Part shown: positions 13,366 to 21,466 of the stretch, piece after piece
How the letters are laid out: each line of letters opens with the position of its first letter
Numbering within the stretch: the stretch's first letter is position 1
Assembly (NCBI GenBank): GCA_024763295.1
Contig: JANTFU010000003.1
Coordinates: 1-23,496 of the forward strand
Direction: 5' to 3'
DNA from: Anaerolineales bacterium
GTDB taxonomy: Bacteria; Chloroflexota; Anaerolineae; Anaerolineales; Villigracilaceae
DNA length: 23,496 nucleotides
Made by a program: the position numbers and the translations under genes
The notes under the pieces: model-generated
The model's database searches: none
Told to the model about the DNA's origin: nothing
The model's input: the letters and a program-made list of their open reading frames with translations, nothing else

Positions 13366-15277
13366 AGACGTAACCTTAACGATTGATGGTGTAAAAGTCA
13401 CCGTTCCTGCCGGAACATTGGTGGTGGATGCTGCGAAAAAAGCAGGTATCGATATCCCCATCTTCTGCTACCATCCCAAGATGGAACCGGCGGGGATGTG
13501 CCGTCAGTGTTTGGTCGAGATTGGGCGTCCCGCCTTCGACCGTGCCACCGGCGAGCCGGTTATGGAAAACGGAAAACCGAAGATTAATTGGGGCTGGAAG
13601 CTCGAAACCTCCTGCACCAATCCGGTTTCTGAAGGCATGGAAGTGAAGACCAAGAGCGAAAAAGCTCTTCAGGGTCAGAACGACATGCTCGAATTTCAAC
13701 TTACTTCGCATCCGCTGGATTGTCCGGTCTGTGATAAAGGCGGCGAATGTTTGTTGCAAGATCAGACCCTCGCCCATGGTCCCGGCGAAAGCCGCTATCG
13801 CTTTGATGAAAAACGCCATGCCGAAAAGCATGTCCCGCTGGGCGATAAGATCTGGCTCGACCGTGAGCGCTGTATCGAGTGTGGACGTTGTGTTCGCTTC
13901 CAGAGTGAACTTGTTGGCGAAGCTGTACTCGGCTTCTATAACCGCGGCGCCCATACCGAGATTATTACGACCTCGGACCCCGGATTTGATTCTATTTTCT
14001 CCGGCAACACGACGGACATTTGCCCTGTGGGCGCGCTAACCACTACGCAATTCCGTTTTGGTGCCCGCCCTTGGGAGATGAAATCAGAAGCGTCTATTTG
14101 CGCTGAATGCCCCGTTGGTTGTAATACGATGCTCAACACGCGCCGTGAAGCGAAAAGCGGTGGTCGTATTGTTGTCAAACGTGTCATGCCGCGTCAGAAC
14201 GAAGCGGTCAACGAAAACTGGATTTGCGATAAAGGGCGCTTTGCAGACCTTAACGTCGATAACCGCCTGAAGATGCCGAATCCCGCAGTGTGGACGGAAG
14301 CGATCGGTGCCGCAGCCGAAAAGTTAAATGCTGCCAAAGCCGAAGCCGTTTACCTCGTGGACGGTTCGCTCTCAAATGAAGAACTTTTCAATATCAAAGC
14401 CCTTGCCGATGCAGTCGGCGCAAAAGCCTACTGTTATAGTAATGTGGGCGGCGGCGCACTAACGACTAAATCCGGCTCTTACGGAAAATCGGGCGCAGGC
14501 GATGCCATTTTGGTTGTCGGCACTGATTTGTATACCGAAGCGCCGCTCTTCTGGTTGCGCGCAAAACAAGCTGCGGATCGCGGTGCGACATTGATTGTGG
14601 CGACTGAGAGCGAAACTCGCTTGGACGCTTTTGCTACCGCCGTGTATCGCAACGTGGATGAAGGCTTGGCTGCTGCCAAAGAAGCTTTTGGGGCGGCAAA
14701 GAACACGGTTGCCCTCTATCGCGGCGACGATGCGCTTGCTCAAGCCTGCGCTGACCTGAACCCGACCTCGCTGGTGGGTGTTTGGGAAGCCGCTAACACA
14801 CAGGGCGCCTGGGAAATGGGTTATGAAGCGCTGGCAGACTTCTCCGTACTGAATGGCAAGACTGTCTACGTCGCCGGTGGTGAAGCATTGGTGGCAGGCG
14901 CAGTTGACGCCGCCGCAGTCGTCATCGCGCAGACGGCTTATGAAACGGAAGCAACCGGAAAGGCGAGCGTTGCGCTGGCTTCCCGTGTTGTCGCTGAAAT
15001 GGACGGTACGTTCACATCCGCTGAACGCCGTGCGCAGCGTTTCTTCGCTGCCGTTCCTGCGATTGGCGAAGCGCTGCCCGGTTACGTCATCACGGCGCAA
15101 ATTGCCGAGAAAATGGGCGTGAGCCTGAACATCGACGCTGAAGCGCTTTTTGCCGCATTCTCAGCCATGAGCTATGACGATTTAGCAACGGTGAATATCG
15201 AAGAACGCTTGATGATCGCTGGAACTTGCTCTGCGAACGATCAGGGTGTGGGCGCTTTATTGCCCGCCAAGGCGTAA
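13358..15277 (+). CDS. nuoG: NADH-quinone oxidoreductase subunit G (75-kDa Fe-S subunit)
   Basis: The product is 639 residues and carries the electron wire of the peripheral arm. Ligands for four clusters are visible. The [2Fe-2S] N1b uses Cys37, Cys48, Cys51 and Cys86. N5 uses His118, Cys122, Cys125 and Cys131. N4 uses Cys172, Cys175, Cys178 and Cys222. A fourth set, Cys248, Cys251, Cys255 and Cys290 (ICAECPVGC and WICDKG), matches the off-pathway N7 cluster of some bacteria. The C-terminal molybdopterin-like domain is reduced to about 340 Ala-rich residues, shorter than in E. coli or Thermus. I chose the ATG at 13358, which has GAGG upstream and overlaps nuoF by 8 bp; a TTG at 13322 is in frame but unlikely. 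A 12-bp gap leads to nuoH. Confidence 0.96.
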   Translation: MSKDVTLTIDGVKVTVPAGTLVVDAAKKAGIDIPIFCYHPKMEPAGMCRQCLVEIGRPAFDRATGEPVMENGKPKINWGWKLETSCTNPVSEGMEVKTKSEKALQGQNDMLEFQLTSHPLDCPVCDKGGECLLQDQTLAHGPGESRYRFDEKRHAEKHVPLGDKIWLDRERCIECGRCVRFQSELVGEAVLGFYNRGAHTEIITTSDPGFDSIFSGNTTDICPVGALTTTQFRFGARPWEMKSEASICAECPVGCNTMLNTRREAKSGGRIVVKRVMPRQNEAVNENWICDKGRFADLNVDNRLKMPNPAVWTEAIGAAAEKLNAAKAEAVYLVDGSLSNEELFNIKALADAVGAKAYCYSNVGGGALTTKSGSYGKSGAGDAILVVGTDLYTEAPLFWLRAKQAADRGATLIVATESETRLDAFATAVYRNVDEGLAAAKEAFGAAKNTVALYRGDDALAQACADLNPTSLVGVWEAANTQGAWEMGYEALADFSVLNGKTVYVAGGEALVAGAVDAAAVVIAQTAYETEATGKASVALASRVVAEMDGTFTSAERRAQRFFAAVPAIGEALPGYVITAQIAEKMGVSLNIDAEALFAAFSAMSYDDLATVNIEERLMIAGTCSANDQGVGALLPAKA

Positions 15278-15289
15278 AAAGGACGTTTT

Positions 15290-16384
15290 ATGGATGCTGC
15301 TTTGTTTTGGGAAATGGTCATCAAGGCACTGATTTTAATTTTTGTGCTGTTGACAGGCTTTGCCTACCTTACCTATTATGAACGCCGTGGTTTGGCGCGC
15401 ATTCAGTCCCGCGTGGGACCGAACCGCGCCGGTCCTGCCGGGCTTTTGCAGCCGGTAGCTGATGCGGTCAAGTTGATTTTCAAAGAAGAATTTACCCCCG
15501 CTCAGGCATATAAGGCGGTCTTTATTCTCGCGCCAATCCTGACGGTGGTGCCTGCGATTTTGATTACAGCCACTGTCCCTTGGGGCGGCACGCTCAACAT
15601 CGGCGGGCGCGAAGTCTCTTTGGTCATCGCGGATATTAATGTGGGTGTTATCTACATTATGTCGGTCGCTTCGATTGCGGTTTACGGCGTTGTTCTAGGC
15701 GGTTGGGCAAGCAATAACAAATATTCGATGCTCGGCGGGATGCGCGCCTCGGCACAGATGGTCAGCTACGAGTTGGCATTGGGGCTTTCTTTTGTGGGCG
15801 CGGTTTTGCTGGCGGATACGATGAATATGGGCGATCTGGTCAAGGCGCAGATGGAGGGCGGCTGGCTCGTTCTCTGGCAGCCGGTGGGCGCGATTGTTTT
15901 CTTCATCGCCACGCTCGCGGAATTGAACAGGGCACCGTTTGATATGCCGGAAGCCGAACAAGAGCTTTCCGCCGGTTATAACGTGGAATACTCCGGCATG
16001 AAATTTGCGCTCTTCTTCATGGCTGAATACACCAAGATGATCTCAATCTCTGCGATTATCGCGACACTCTTCCTTGGTGGCTATGATGGTCCCTTTGTTG
16101 AGCAAACGCCCTTATTAGGACCCTTGTATATGTTCTTGAAGATTTTTATCTTGCTCTTCTTCATGATTTGGATCCGTGCTTCGTTCCCGCGTTTGCGCTA
16201 CGACCGCCTGATGGCTTTCGGCTGGAAGATTTTGCTGCCGCTTTCGCTCGTTTTGGTATTTATTACAGCGACCGGTATTTTGCTGGAGATGCAGTGGTTG
16301 ATTCCTGTGCTTTCTCTGGTTGCCGGTTTTATTGCTGTGCAATCCATCAATCTTTCTCTAAGGAGGAAGGCAAATGCTCGCTGA
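15290..16384 (+). CDS. nuoH: NADH-quinone oxidoreductase subunit H
   Basis: The product is 364 residues with about eight or nine membrane helices. It is the membrane subunit that completes the quinone chamber and links quinone reduction to proton pumping. Family signatures are YYERRGLARIQSRVGPNRAGP near the N-terminus, LLQPVADAVKLIFKEE, and the acidic loop AELNRAPFDMPEAEQELSAGYNVEYSG, which lines the chamber. WIRASFPRLRYDRLM lies near the C-terminus, again as expected. AAGGACG before the ATG can serve as ribosome site. The last 11 bp overlap nuoI. Confidence 0.97.
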   Translation: MDAALFWEMVIKALILIFVLLTGFAYLTYYERRGLARIQSRVGPNRAGPAGLLQPVADAVKLIFKEEFTPAQAYKAVFILAPILTVVPAILITATVPWGGTLNIGGREVSLVIADINVGVIYIMSVASIAVYGVVLGGWASNNKYSMLGGMRASAQMVSYELALGLSFVGAVLLADTMNMGDLVKAQMEGGWLVLWQPVGAIVFFIATLAELNRAPFDMPEAEQELSAGYNVEYSGMKFALFFMAEYTKMISISAIIATLFLGGYDGPFVEQTPLLGPLYMFLKIFILLFFMIWIRASFPRLRYDRLMAFGWKILLPLSLVLVFITATGILLEMQWLIPVLSLVAGFIAVQSINLSLRRKANAR

Positions 16385-16874
16385 GTTGCTACGTGGTTTG
16401 AAGACCACGTTCAAGATGATGCTTGATAAGCCGGTTACGATTCAGTATCCGGAAGTGAAGCGCGAAGTGCGTCCACGCTACAAGGGTCATCATGAACTGA
16501 AACGCTATGAGAATGGTTTAGAAAAGTGCATTGGTTGTGCTCTTTGTGCAGCAGCTTGTCCCTCGGATGCAATCTTCGTTGAAGCCTCGGAAAATACCGA
16601 CGAAGAACGTTACTCCCCCGGCGACCGCTATGCCAGCACCTATGAAATCAACTATCTGCGCTGTATTTACTGCGGTTATTGTGAAGACGCCTGCCCGACC
16701 CAAGCGATTGTGATGGGCAAGGAATATGAAGTGACCTTCGAGAGTCGTTTTGATGCCATCGCTGATAAAGCGGTCTTGTTGAAGAACTCCACCGAAGGCG
16801 TGACCCCGCAGAAAACGGAACCGGGTGTTTATACGCGCTCGATTCCGAAGATGGAAAATCCCAAAGGCTACTAA
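16374..16874 (+). CDS. nuoI: NADH-quinone oxidoreductase subunit I (2x[4Fe-4S])
   Basis: The product is 166 residues, the ferredoxin-like subunit holding clusters N6a and N6b between NuoG and NuoB. The two motifs are CIGCALCAAACP (Cys52, 55, 58, 62) and CIYCGYCEDACP (Cys97, 100, 103, 107). The N-terminus has an amphipathic helix that docks on the membrane arm, followed by VTIQYPEVKREVRPRYKGHHELKRYENG-type sequence typical of the family. AGGAGG (16361-16366) inside nuoH gives a strong ribosome site 7 bp before the start. A 9-bp gap leads to nuoJ. Confidence 0.97.
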   Translation: MLAELLRGLKTTFKMMLDKPVTIQYPEVKREVRPRYKGHHELKRYENGLEKCIGCALCAAACPSDAIFVEASENTDEERYSPGDRYASTYEINYLRCIYCGYCEDACPTQAIVMGKEYEVTFESRFDAIADKAVLLKNSTEGVTPQKTEPGVYTRSIPKMENPKGY

Positions 16875-16883
16875 AGGTGAGCT

Positions 16884-17396
16884 ATGACAGTTAATCTTGT
16901 TTTATTTCTGATACTCGCTACTGTTGCCGTGATTTCTGCCTTGGGCATGTTGCTCAGCCGCAATACCGTTTATTCGGCGCTCTTTTTGGTCTTGAATTTT
17001 GCGACCGTGGCAGTTTTCTATCTGCTTTTGGGTGCGCCCTTCATTGCCATCACGCAGGTAACGGTTTATGCCGGTGCGATTATGGTGCTTTTCATCTTTG
17101 TCATCATGTTGCTGGGCGCAGATCCGCTCCCTGAAGGGAATACGCTCCCGTGGCAAAAATGGCTGGCGGTTGGCTTGGCAGTTATCTTGGCGGTTGAAGG
17201 CACTTTTCTGATTTCTACGCAGAAAGCGGCTGGCATTATCAGCTCTCCTGCGGCGGATGCAGGGAATCCTAAATTGATTGGGCAATTGCTCTTTAGTGAA
17301 TATGTGTTGCCCTTTGAAGCGACTTCCATTCTGCTTTTGGTGGCGATGGTTGGTGCGATTGTTTTGACAAGTAGGAAGAAAGGAGAAGAGCGCTAA
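16884..17396 (+). CDS. nuoJ: NADH-quinone oxidoreductase subunit J
   Basis: The product is 170 residues with five predicted membrane helices, the size and profile of NuoJ/ND6. The third helix carries TQVTVYAGAIMVLFIFVIML, the most conserved stretch of the family, with the Tyr-Ala-Gly-Ala helix distortion that links the quinone chamber to the proton channels. The C-terminal helix ends ILLLVAMVGAIVLTSRKKGEER. The ribosome site is AAAGGTGA. The stop and the nuoK start share one base (TAATG), so translation is coupled. Confidence 0.95.
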   Translation: MTVNLVLFLILATVAVISALGMLLSRNTVYSALFLVLNFATVAVFYLLLGAPFIAITQVTVYAGAIMVLFIFVIMLLGADPLPEGNTLPWQKWLAVGLAVILAVEGTFLISTQKAAGIISSPAADAGNPKLIGQLLFSEYVLPFEATSILLLVAMVGAIVLTSRKKGEER

Positions 17397-17704
17397 TGGA
17401 CGGTATTTCTGTAAATTACTACGTTGGTCTCTCCACCATTCTTTTTGTCATCGGCGCGACCGGTGTGCTTATTCGCCGCAATGCGCTGATTATTTTCATG
17501 TCGGTCGAGTTGATGCTCAATGCTGGGAATTTGGCTTTTGTGGCTTTCGCCAGTGCGCATGATCTTCTTAATGGGCAGGTTTTCGTTTTCTTCATCATGA
17601 CCGTTGCCGCAGCAGAAGTTGCGGTTGGTTTGGCGTTGATTGTGGCAATCTTCCGCTCGAAGAAGAGCATCAATGTCGACGAAATTAATGTTTTGAAAGG
17701 ATAA
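17396..17704 (+). CDS. nuoK: NADH-quinone oxidoreductase subunit K
   Basis: The product is 102 residues with three membrane helices, the normal NuoK/ND4L length. The two buried glutamates needed for the fourth proton route are present: Glu38 in MSVELMLNAGNL and Glu74 in AAAEVAVGLA, matching Glu36 and Glu72 of E. coli. AGGAGAAG at the end of nuoJ is the ribosome site. A 6-bp gap leads to nuoL. Confidence 0.96.
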   Translation: MDGISVNYYVGLSTILFVIGATGVLIRRNALIIFMSVELMLNAGNLAFVAFASAHDLLNGQVFVFFIMTVAAAEVAVGLALIVAIFRSKKSINVDEINVLKG

Positions 17705-17710
17705 GCCAAG

Positions 17711-19834
17711 ATGAATTTTTCTGAAGCTGCAACCTCCGGCTTGTTCTTCCATTTAGCCCCTTGGCTGGTCTTCTTTCCGGTAATCGGTTTGTTGATCAAT
17801 ATGATTTTCGGCGGCAAGATGAGCGAAAAGGCTGTGGGGACGGTGGCAAGTTTGGCATCGGGCGCGGCGTTTGTTGTCTCGGTCTTGCTGGCATATTCGC
17901 TAAATGCCGTACATGGCGAGTTGCAAACTGTTCCCTTTGCGGAGTGGATCCATATTGGGCAACTCCAATTGGATTGGACTTTCCGTGTCGACTCGCTATC
18001 GACGGTGATGATGTTGGTCGTCTCCGGCGTTGGGACGCTCATCCATATTTACGCCATCGGCTACATGCACGAAGATGTGCGTTTCCACGATGAAGTCAAG
18101 CGCTTCCGCCGTTTCTTCGTTTTCTTGAACCTCTTTATCGCCATGATGATGATTCTCGTCAGTGGCGACTCTTACCTGATGCTCTTTGTCGGTTGGGAAG
18201 GTGTCGGTCTGTGCTCTTTCTTGCTGATCGGCTTTTGGTACGACTTTGACACCCTCGGTCGTAAGAGCACGGCAAATGCTGAAGCCGGTAAAAAAGCCTT
18301 CATCGCCAACCGCGTTGGTGACTTTGGTTTCCTCCTGGCGATTTTTACCACCTTCTGGCACTTCGGCACACTCCAATTTGATGGAGTCTTTGAAGCTGCG
18401 GCTGCGCACCCCGACCCTTATGTGATTTCAGCGATTACGCTCTTCATGTTGATTGGCGTTACCGGTAAATCAGCTCAGGTGCCGCTTTATGTTTGGTTGC
18501 CGGACGCAATGGCGGGTCCTACGCCCGTCTCGGCGCTGATCCACGCGGCAACCATGGTCACAGCCGGTGTCTATCTTGTCGTCCGTTCCGCGCCGCTTTA
18601 CTCGGTCGTCCACAGCGCATCCTATATTGTGGCAATGATTGGGGCAGTGACCGCGCTCTTCGCCGCGACGATTGCGGTTGGACAGTATGACATCAAAAAG
18701 GTGCTCGCCTATTCCACAATTAGTCAGCTTGGTTTCATGGTTGCTGCCGTTGGAACGGGCGCGTATGTAGCGGGTATTTTCCATCTCGCCGCTCACGCTT
18801 TCTTTAAGGCTTTGCTCTTCCTCTCTGCTGGTTCCGTTATTCTTGGCATGGAACGCGGACATCACCACCTTGCTCATGGACATGGCGACCATGCTGATGC
18901 GGATGCCCATCACGAAGATGGAGAAGTCTTCGACCCCGGCGACATGCGCAATATGGGCAACCTCCGCAAGCAGATGCCGGTCACTTTTTGGCTCTATTTG
19001 GCAGGGACGCTCGCTCTCGCCGGGATTTTCCCCTTCGCCGGTTTCTGGTCGAAGGATGAGATTTTGCTGGATGCCAAACTCCACGCTGAACATTTCCCCG
19101 GTGTTTATTGGTTGCTTGCCATTGCCGCTTTCCTAACCGCCTTCTACATGGGGCGTCAAATTTGGATGGTTTTCTATGGCAAGGAACGCACCGAAGTTGC
19201 CAAACATGCCCAAGAAAGTCCGCCAATTATGACTGTCCCGCTGATGTTCTTGGCTTTCTTGGCGGTCTTCGGCGGCGCACTTAACCTGCCTTTTGAAGGC
19301 TTCCATAATCTTGGGCATTGGCTTGAGTACACAATCGGGCATGTTGAAGACTTGCCGCTCAATCTCGGCGTCGCCGGTGTTTCGACCTTGTTGGCGCTGC
19401 TTGCCATCTTCTTGTCTTGGTTGATTTACGGCAAGAATCCCATCAAGGCAGGTCAGCCCGATCCGCTTAAGAAAGCGCTCGGACCGATCTTCACCGGCAT
19501 GGAAAACAAATGGTTCGTTGATGAAGGCTACAAAGCCGTTGTCCTCGATCCCTTCCAGAAATTGGCAAAATTCCTTTCCATTACCCTCGATTGGAATTTC
19601 TGGCACGACTGGTTCCACGAAAGCGTCATCTACGGTTTCTTCAAATGGCTGGCTGCTTTCCTCTCTGACCCCGTCGACATGGGCATCATCAATGCTGTTG
19701 CCGATTGGCTGGCAGACCTGACCAAGCGTTCATCTGAAAGCTTGCGTCGCTTGCAAAATGGTTTCGTACGCAGTTATGCTCTCTCCGTTCTTTTGGGCGT
19801 GGTTGCGATTTTAGGATATCTTCTCTTCAAGTAA
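17711..19834 (+). CDS. nuoL: NADH-quinone oxidoreductase subunit L (proton channel)
   Basis: The product is 707 residues, the distal antiporter-like subunit with the long lateral helix at its C-terminus. The channel residues Glu163 (GWEGVGLCSFLLIGFWY) and Lys253 (GKSAQVPLYVWLPDAM) correspond to Glu144 and Lys229 of E. coli, and AMAGPTPVSALIHAATMVTAG is the family hallmark. At residues 383-405 there is a loop with eight His and four Asp (starting GHHHLAHGHGDH) before the DPGDMRNMGNLRKQMP segment; E. coli NuoL has no comparable His-rich stretch there. It may bind metal or be neutral loop length. The C-terminal part (about 600-707) is long and amphipathic. A 21-bp gap leads to nuoM. Confidence 0.96.
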   Translation: MNFSEAATSGLFFHLAPWLVFFPVIGLLINMIFGGKMSEKAVGTVASLASGAAFVVSVLLAYSLNAVHGELQTVPFAEWIHIGQLQLDWTFRVDSLSTVMMLVVSGVGTLIHIYAIGYMHEDVRFHDEVKRFRRFFVFLNLFIAMMMILVSGDSYLMLFVGWEGVGLCSFLLIGFWYDFDTLGRKSTANAEAGKKAFIANRVGDFGFLLAIFTTFWHFGTLQFDGVFEAAAAHPDPYVISAITLFMLIGVTGKSAQVPLYVWLPDAMAGPTPVSALIHAATMVTAGVYLVVRSAPLYSVVHSASYIVAMIGAVTALFAATIAVGQYDIKKVLAYSTISQLGFMVAAVGTGAYVAGIFHLAAHAFFKALLFLSAGSVILGMERGHHHLAHGHGDHADADAHHEDGEVFDPGDMRNMGNLRKQMPVTFWLYLAGTLALAGIFPFAGFWSKDEILLDAKLHAEHFPGVYWLLAIAAFLTAFYMGRQIWMVFYGKERTEVAKHAQESPPIMTVPLMFLAFLAVFGGALNLPFEGFHNLGHWLEYTIGHVEDLPLNLGVAGVSTLLALLAIFLSWLIYGKNPIKAGQPDPLKKALGPIFTGMENKWFVDEGYKAVVLDPFQKLAKFLSITLDWNFWHDWFHESVIYGFFKWLAAFLSDPVDMGIINAVADWLADLTKRSSESLRRLQNGFVRSYALSVLLGVVAILGYLLFK

Positions 19835-19855
19835 GAGATAAAACGAGGACAGACT

Positions 19856-21373
19856 ATGGACTTTATGTCGAATCCCCTTAATGTAGTCACATTTTTCCCG
19901 CTGATTGGCGTGCTTTTGCTGCTCTTTGTCAATAAAGAAAACAAAGTGCTCATTCGTTGGATCTCATTGCTGACTGCTTTGGCAACTTTTGGACTTTCCC
20001 TTTGGCTCCTGAGCCAATTCCAACCGGCTAACCCCAATCTTCAACTCACCATCAACGAATCTTGGATTCAGGTTGCGAACTGGAATATCTCCTACTACAT
20101 GGGCGTGGATGGATTGAGCATTTTGCTCGTACTCCTGACCGCCTTCCTGACCCCGATCGCTCTCCTTTCAACTTGGTCGGCGATCGAAGAGCGTGAAAAA
20201 GACTTCAACATCTTCTTCCTCTTGCTCGAAGCCGGGATGCTCGGCGTTTTCATGGCGCAGGATTTGTTCCTCTTCTATATCTTCTGGGAATTCACCCTCG
20301 TCCCGATGTACTTCCTGATCGGCATTTGGGGTGGTCCGCAGCGCATCTACGCGTCGATTAAATTCTTCCTCTACACGATGGCTGGCTCCCTGCTGATGCT
20401 GCTCGCCATCTTGTGGCTGGGTATCCATCAGGGCACTTTCGCCGTCCCGGACTTGATCAGAATGGGCGGCATCCCGGCTGAAACGCAGATTTGGCTTTTC
20501 CTTGCCTTTGCGATCGCCTTTGCCATCAAAGTGCCGATGTGGCCCCTCCACTCGTGGTTGCCTGATGCTCACGTTCAGGCGCCCACTGCGGGTTCGGTCA
20601 TCTTGGCAGGCGTCCTGCTAAAGATGGGCACCTACGGCTTCATCCGCTTCAACCTGCCCCTCTTCCCGAAAGCAGCGATCCATTTCGCCCCGATGATGGC
20701 AGGTCTCGCTGTCGTTGGCATCATCTACGGCGCAATCGTTTCCTACTATCAGCAGGACATCAAAAAACTGGTTGCTTATTCATCCATCAGCCATCTCGGT
20801 TTCGTGATGCTCGGTCTCTTTGCCCTCAATTCGCAGGGTATTCAAGGCGGTATCCTCCAAATGATCAATCACGGTCTTAGCACCGGCGCGTTGTTCCTCT
20901 TGGTCGGTATGGTCTACGAACAGACCCACACCCGTGACTTTGACGTCTACGGCGGTTTATGGAAGATTATGCCCGTTTACGGCAGCATCATGCTGGTTGT
21001 TACGCTCTCTTCGATGGGCTTGCCCGGTCTAAACGGCTTTGTCGGTGAATTTACCATTTTGCTGGGTGCCTTTGGCTCTGAAGCCATCGGCTCTCCTTGG
21101 TTTGCCGGTCTCTCTGCCATCGGCGTCATTCTGGCTGCCGTCTACATGCTCTACATGTACCAGAAAATCTTCCTCGGTCCTACCGGTTCGATTGTCGAAA
21201 CCGTCAAAGAGCATGGACACGCTCTGCGTGACCTCAGCGCGCGCGAGATCATTACTGTTGCACCGCTCTTGATCTTCATCTTCTGGATTGGTCTCTACCC
21301 GAAACCCTTCTTTGAACTGATTGCTCCCGCAGTGGATAATCTCGTCGCCATTTTGCAAGCGGCAATGCACTAA
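19856..21373 (+). CDS. nuoM: NADH-quinone oxidoreductase subunit M (proton channel)
   Basis: The product is 505 residues with about 14 membrane helices, an antiporter-like proton channel between NuoL and NuoN. The key residues are Glu145 in YIFWEFTLVPMYFLIGIWG and Lys225 in AIKVPMWPLHSWLPDAHVQAPT, matching Glu144 and Lys234 of E. coli. The DGLSILLVLLTAFLTP segment near the N-terminus is also typical. GAGGA lies 8 bp before the ATG. Unlike its neighbours, it is followed by a 93-bp spacer with a long hairpin before nuoN, which may lower or uncouple nuoN expression. Confidence 0.96.
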   Translation: MDFMSNPLNVVTFFPLIGVLLLLFVNKENKVLIRWISLLTALATFGLSLWLLSQFQPANPNLQLTINESWIQVANWNISYYMGVDGLSILLVLLTAFLTPIALLSTWSAIEEREKDFNIFFLLLEAGMLGVFMAQDLFLFYIFWEFTLVPMYFLIGIWGGPQRIYASIKFFLYTMAGSLLMLLAILWLGIHQGTFAVPDLIRMGGIPAETQIWLFLAFAIAFAIKVPMWPLHSWLPDAHVQAPTAGSVILAGVLLKMGTYGFIRFNLPLFPKAAIHFAPMMAGLAVVGIIYGAIVSYYQQDIKKLVAYSSISHLGFVMLGLFALNSQGIQGGILQMINHGLSTGALFLLVGMVYEQTHTRDFDVYGGLWKIMPVYGSIMLVVTLSSMGLPGLNGFVGEFTILLGAFGSEAIGSPWFAGLSAIGVILAAVYMLYMYQKIFLGPTGSIVETVKEHGHALRDLSAREIITVAPLLIFIFWIGLYPKPFFELIAPAVDNLVAILQAAMH

Positions 21374-21376
21374 AAA

Positions 21377-21436
21377 CGTGAAATGTGATGTGTAAAGCGT
21401 GTCTGTAAAATCACGCTTCACACATCGCGCATCACG
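21377..21436. repeat. Hairpin of 7-bp units between nuoM and nuoN
   Basis: GATGTGTAAAGCGTG (21387-21401) pairs with CACGCTTCACACATC (21412-21426) at 14 of 15 positions around a 10-nt loop, and CGTGA (21377-21381) pairs with TCACG (21432-21436) further out. The right arm reads as heptamers CACGCTT, CACACAT, CGCGCAT and CACGGCT. No T-run follows, so read-through into nuoN is expected. Confidence 0.75.
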
Positions 21437-21466
21437 GCTTCACTCCTCCATAGGAGATAAGATTTT

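Noticed and set aside
14459..15100. Long open frame on the - strand inside nuoG (about 213 codons); similar ones lie inside nuoL and nuoF/nuoG
   Set aside because: They lie wholly opposite strongly recognised complex I genes, have Arg/Cys/His-rich compositions without any family motif, and are explained by codon bias of the + strand genes.
11615..15277. NuoE/F/G as a separate electron-bifurcating HydABC-type hydrogenase
   Set aside because: There is no H-cluster domain, and the genes sit inside a complete, ordered A-to-N nuo operon, so they are complex I subunits.
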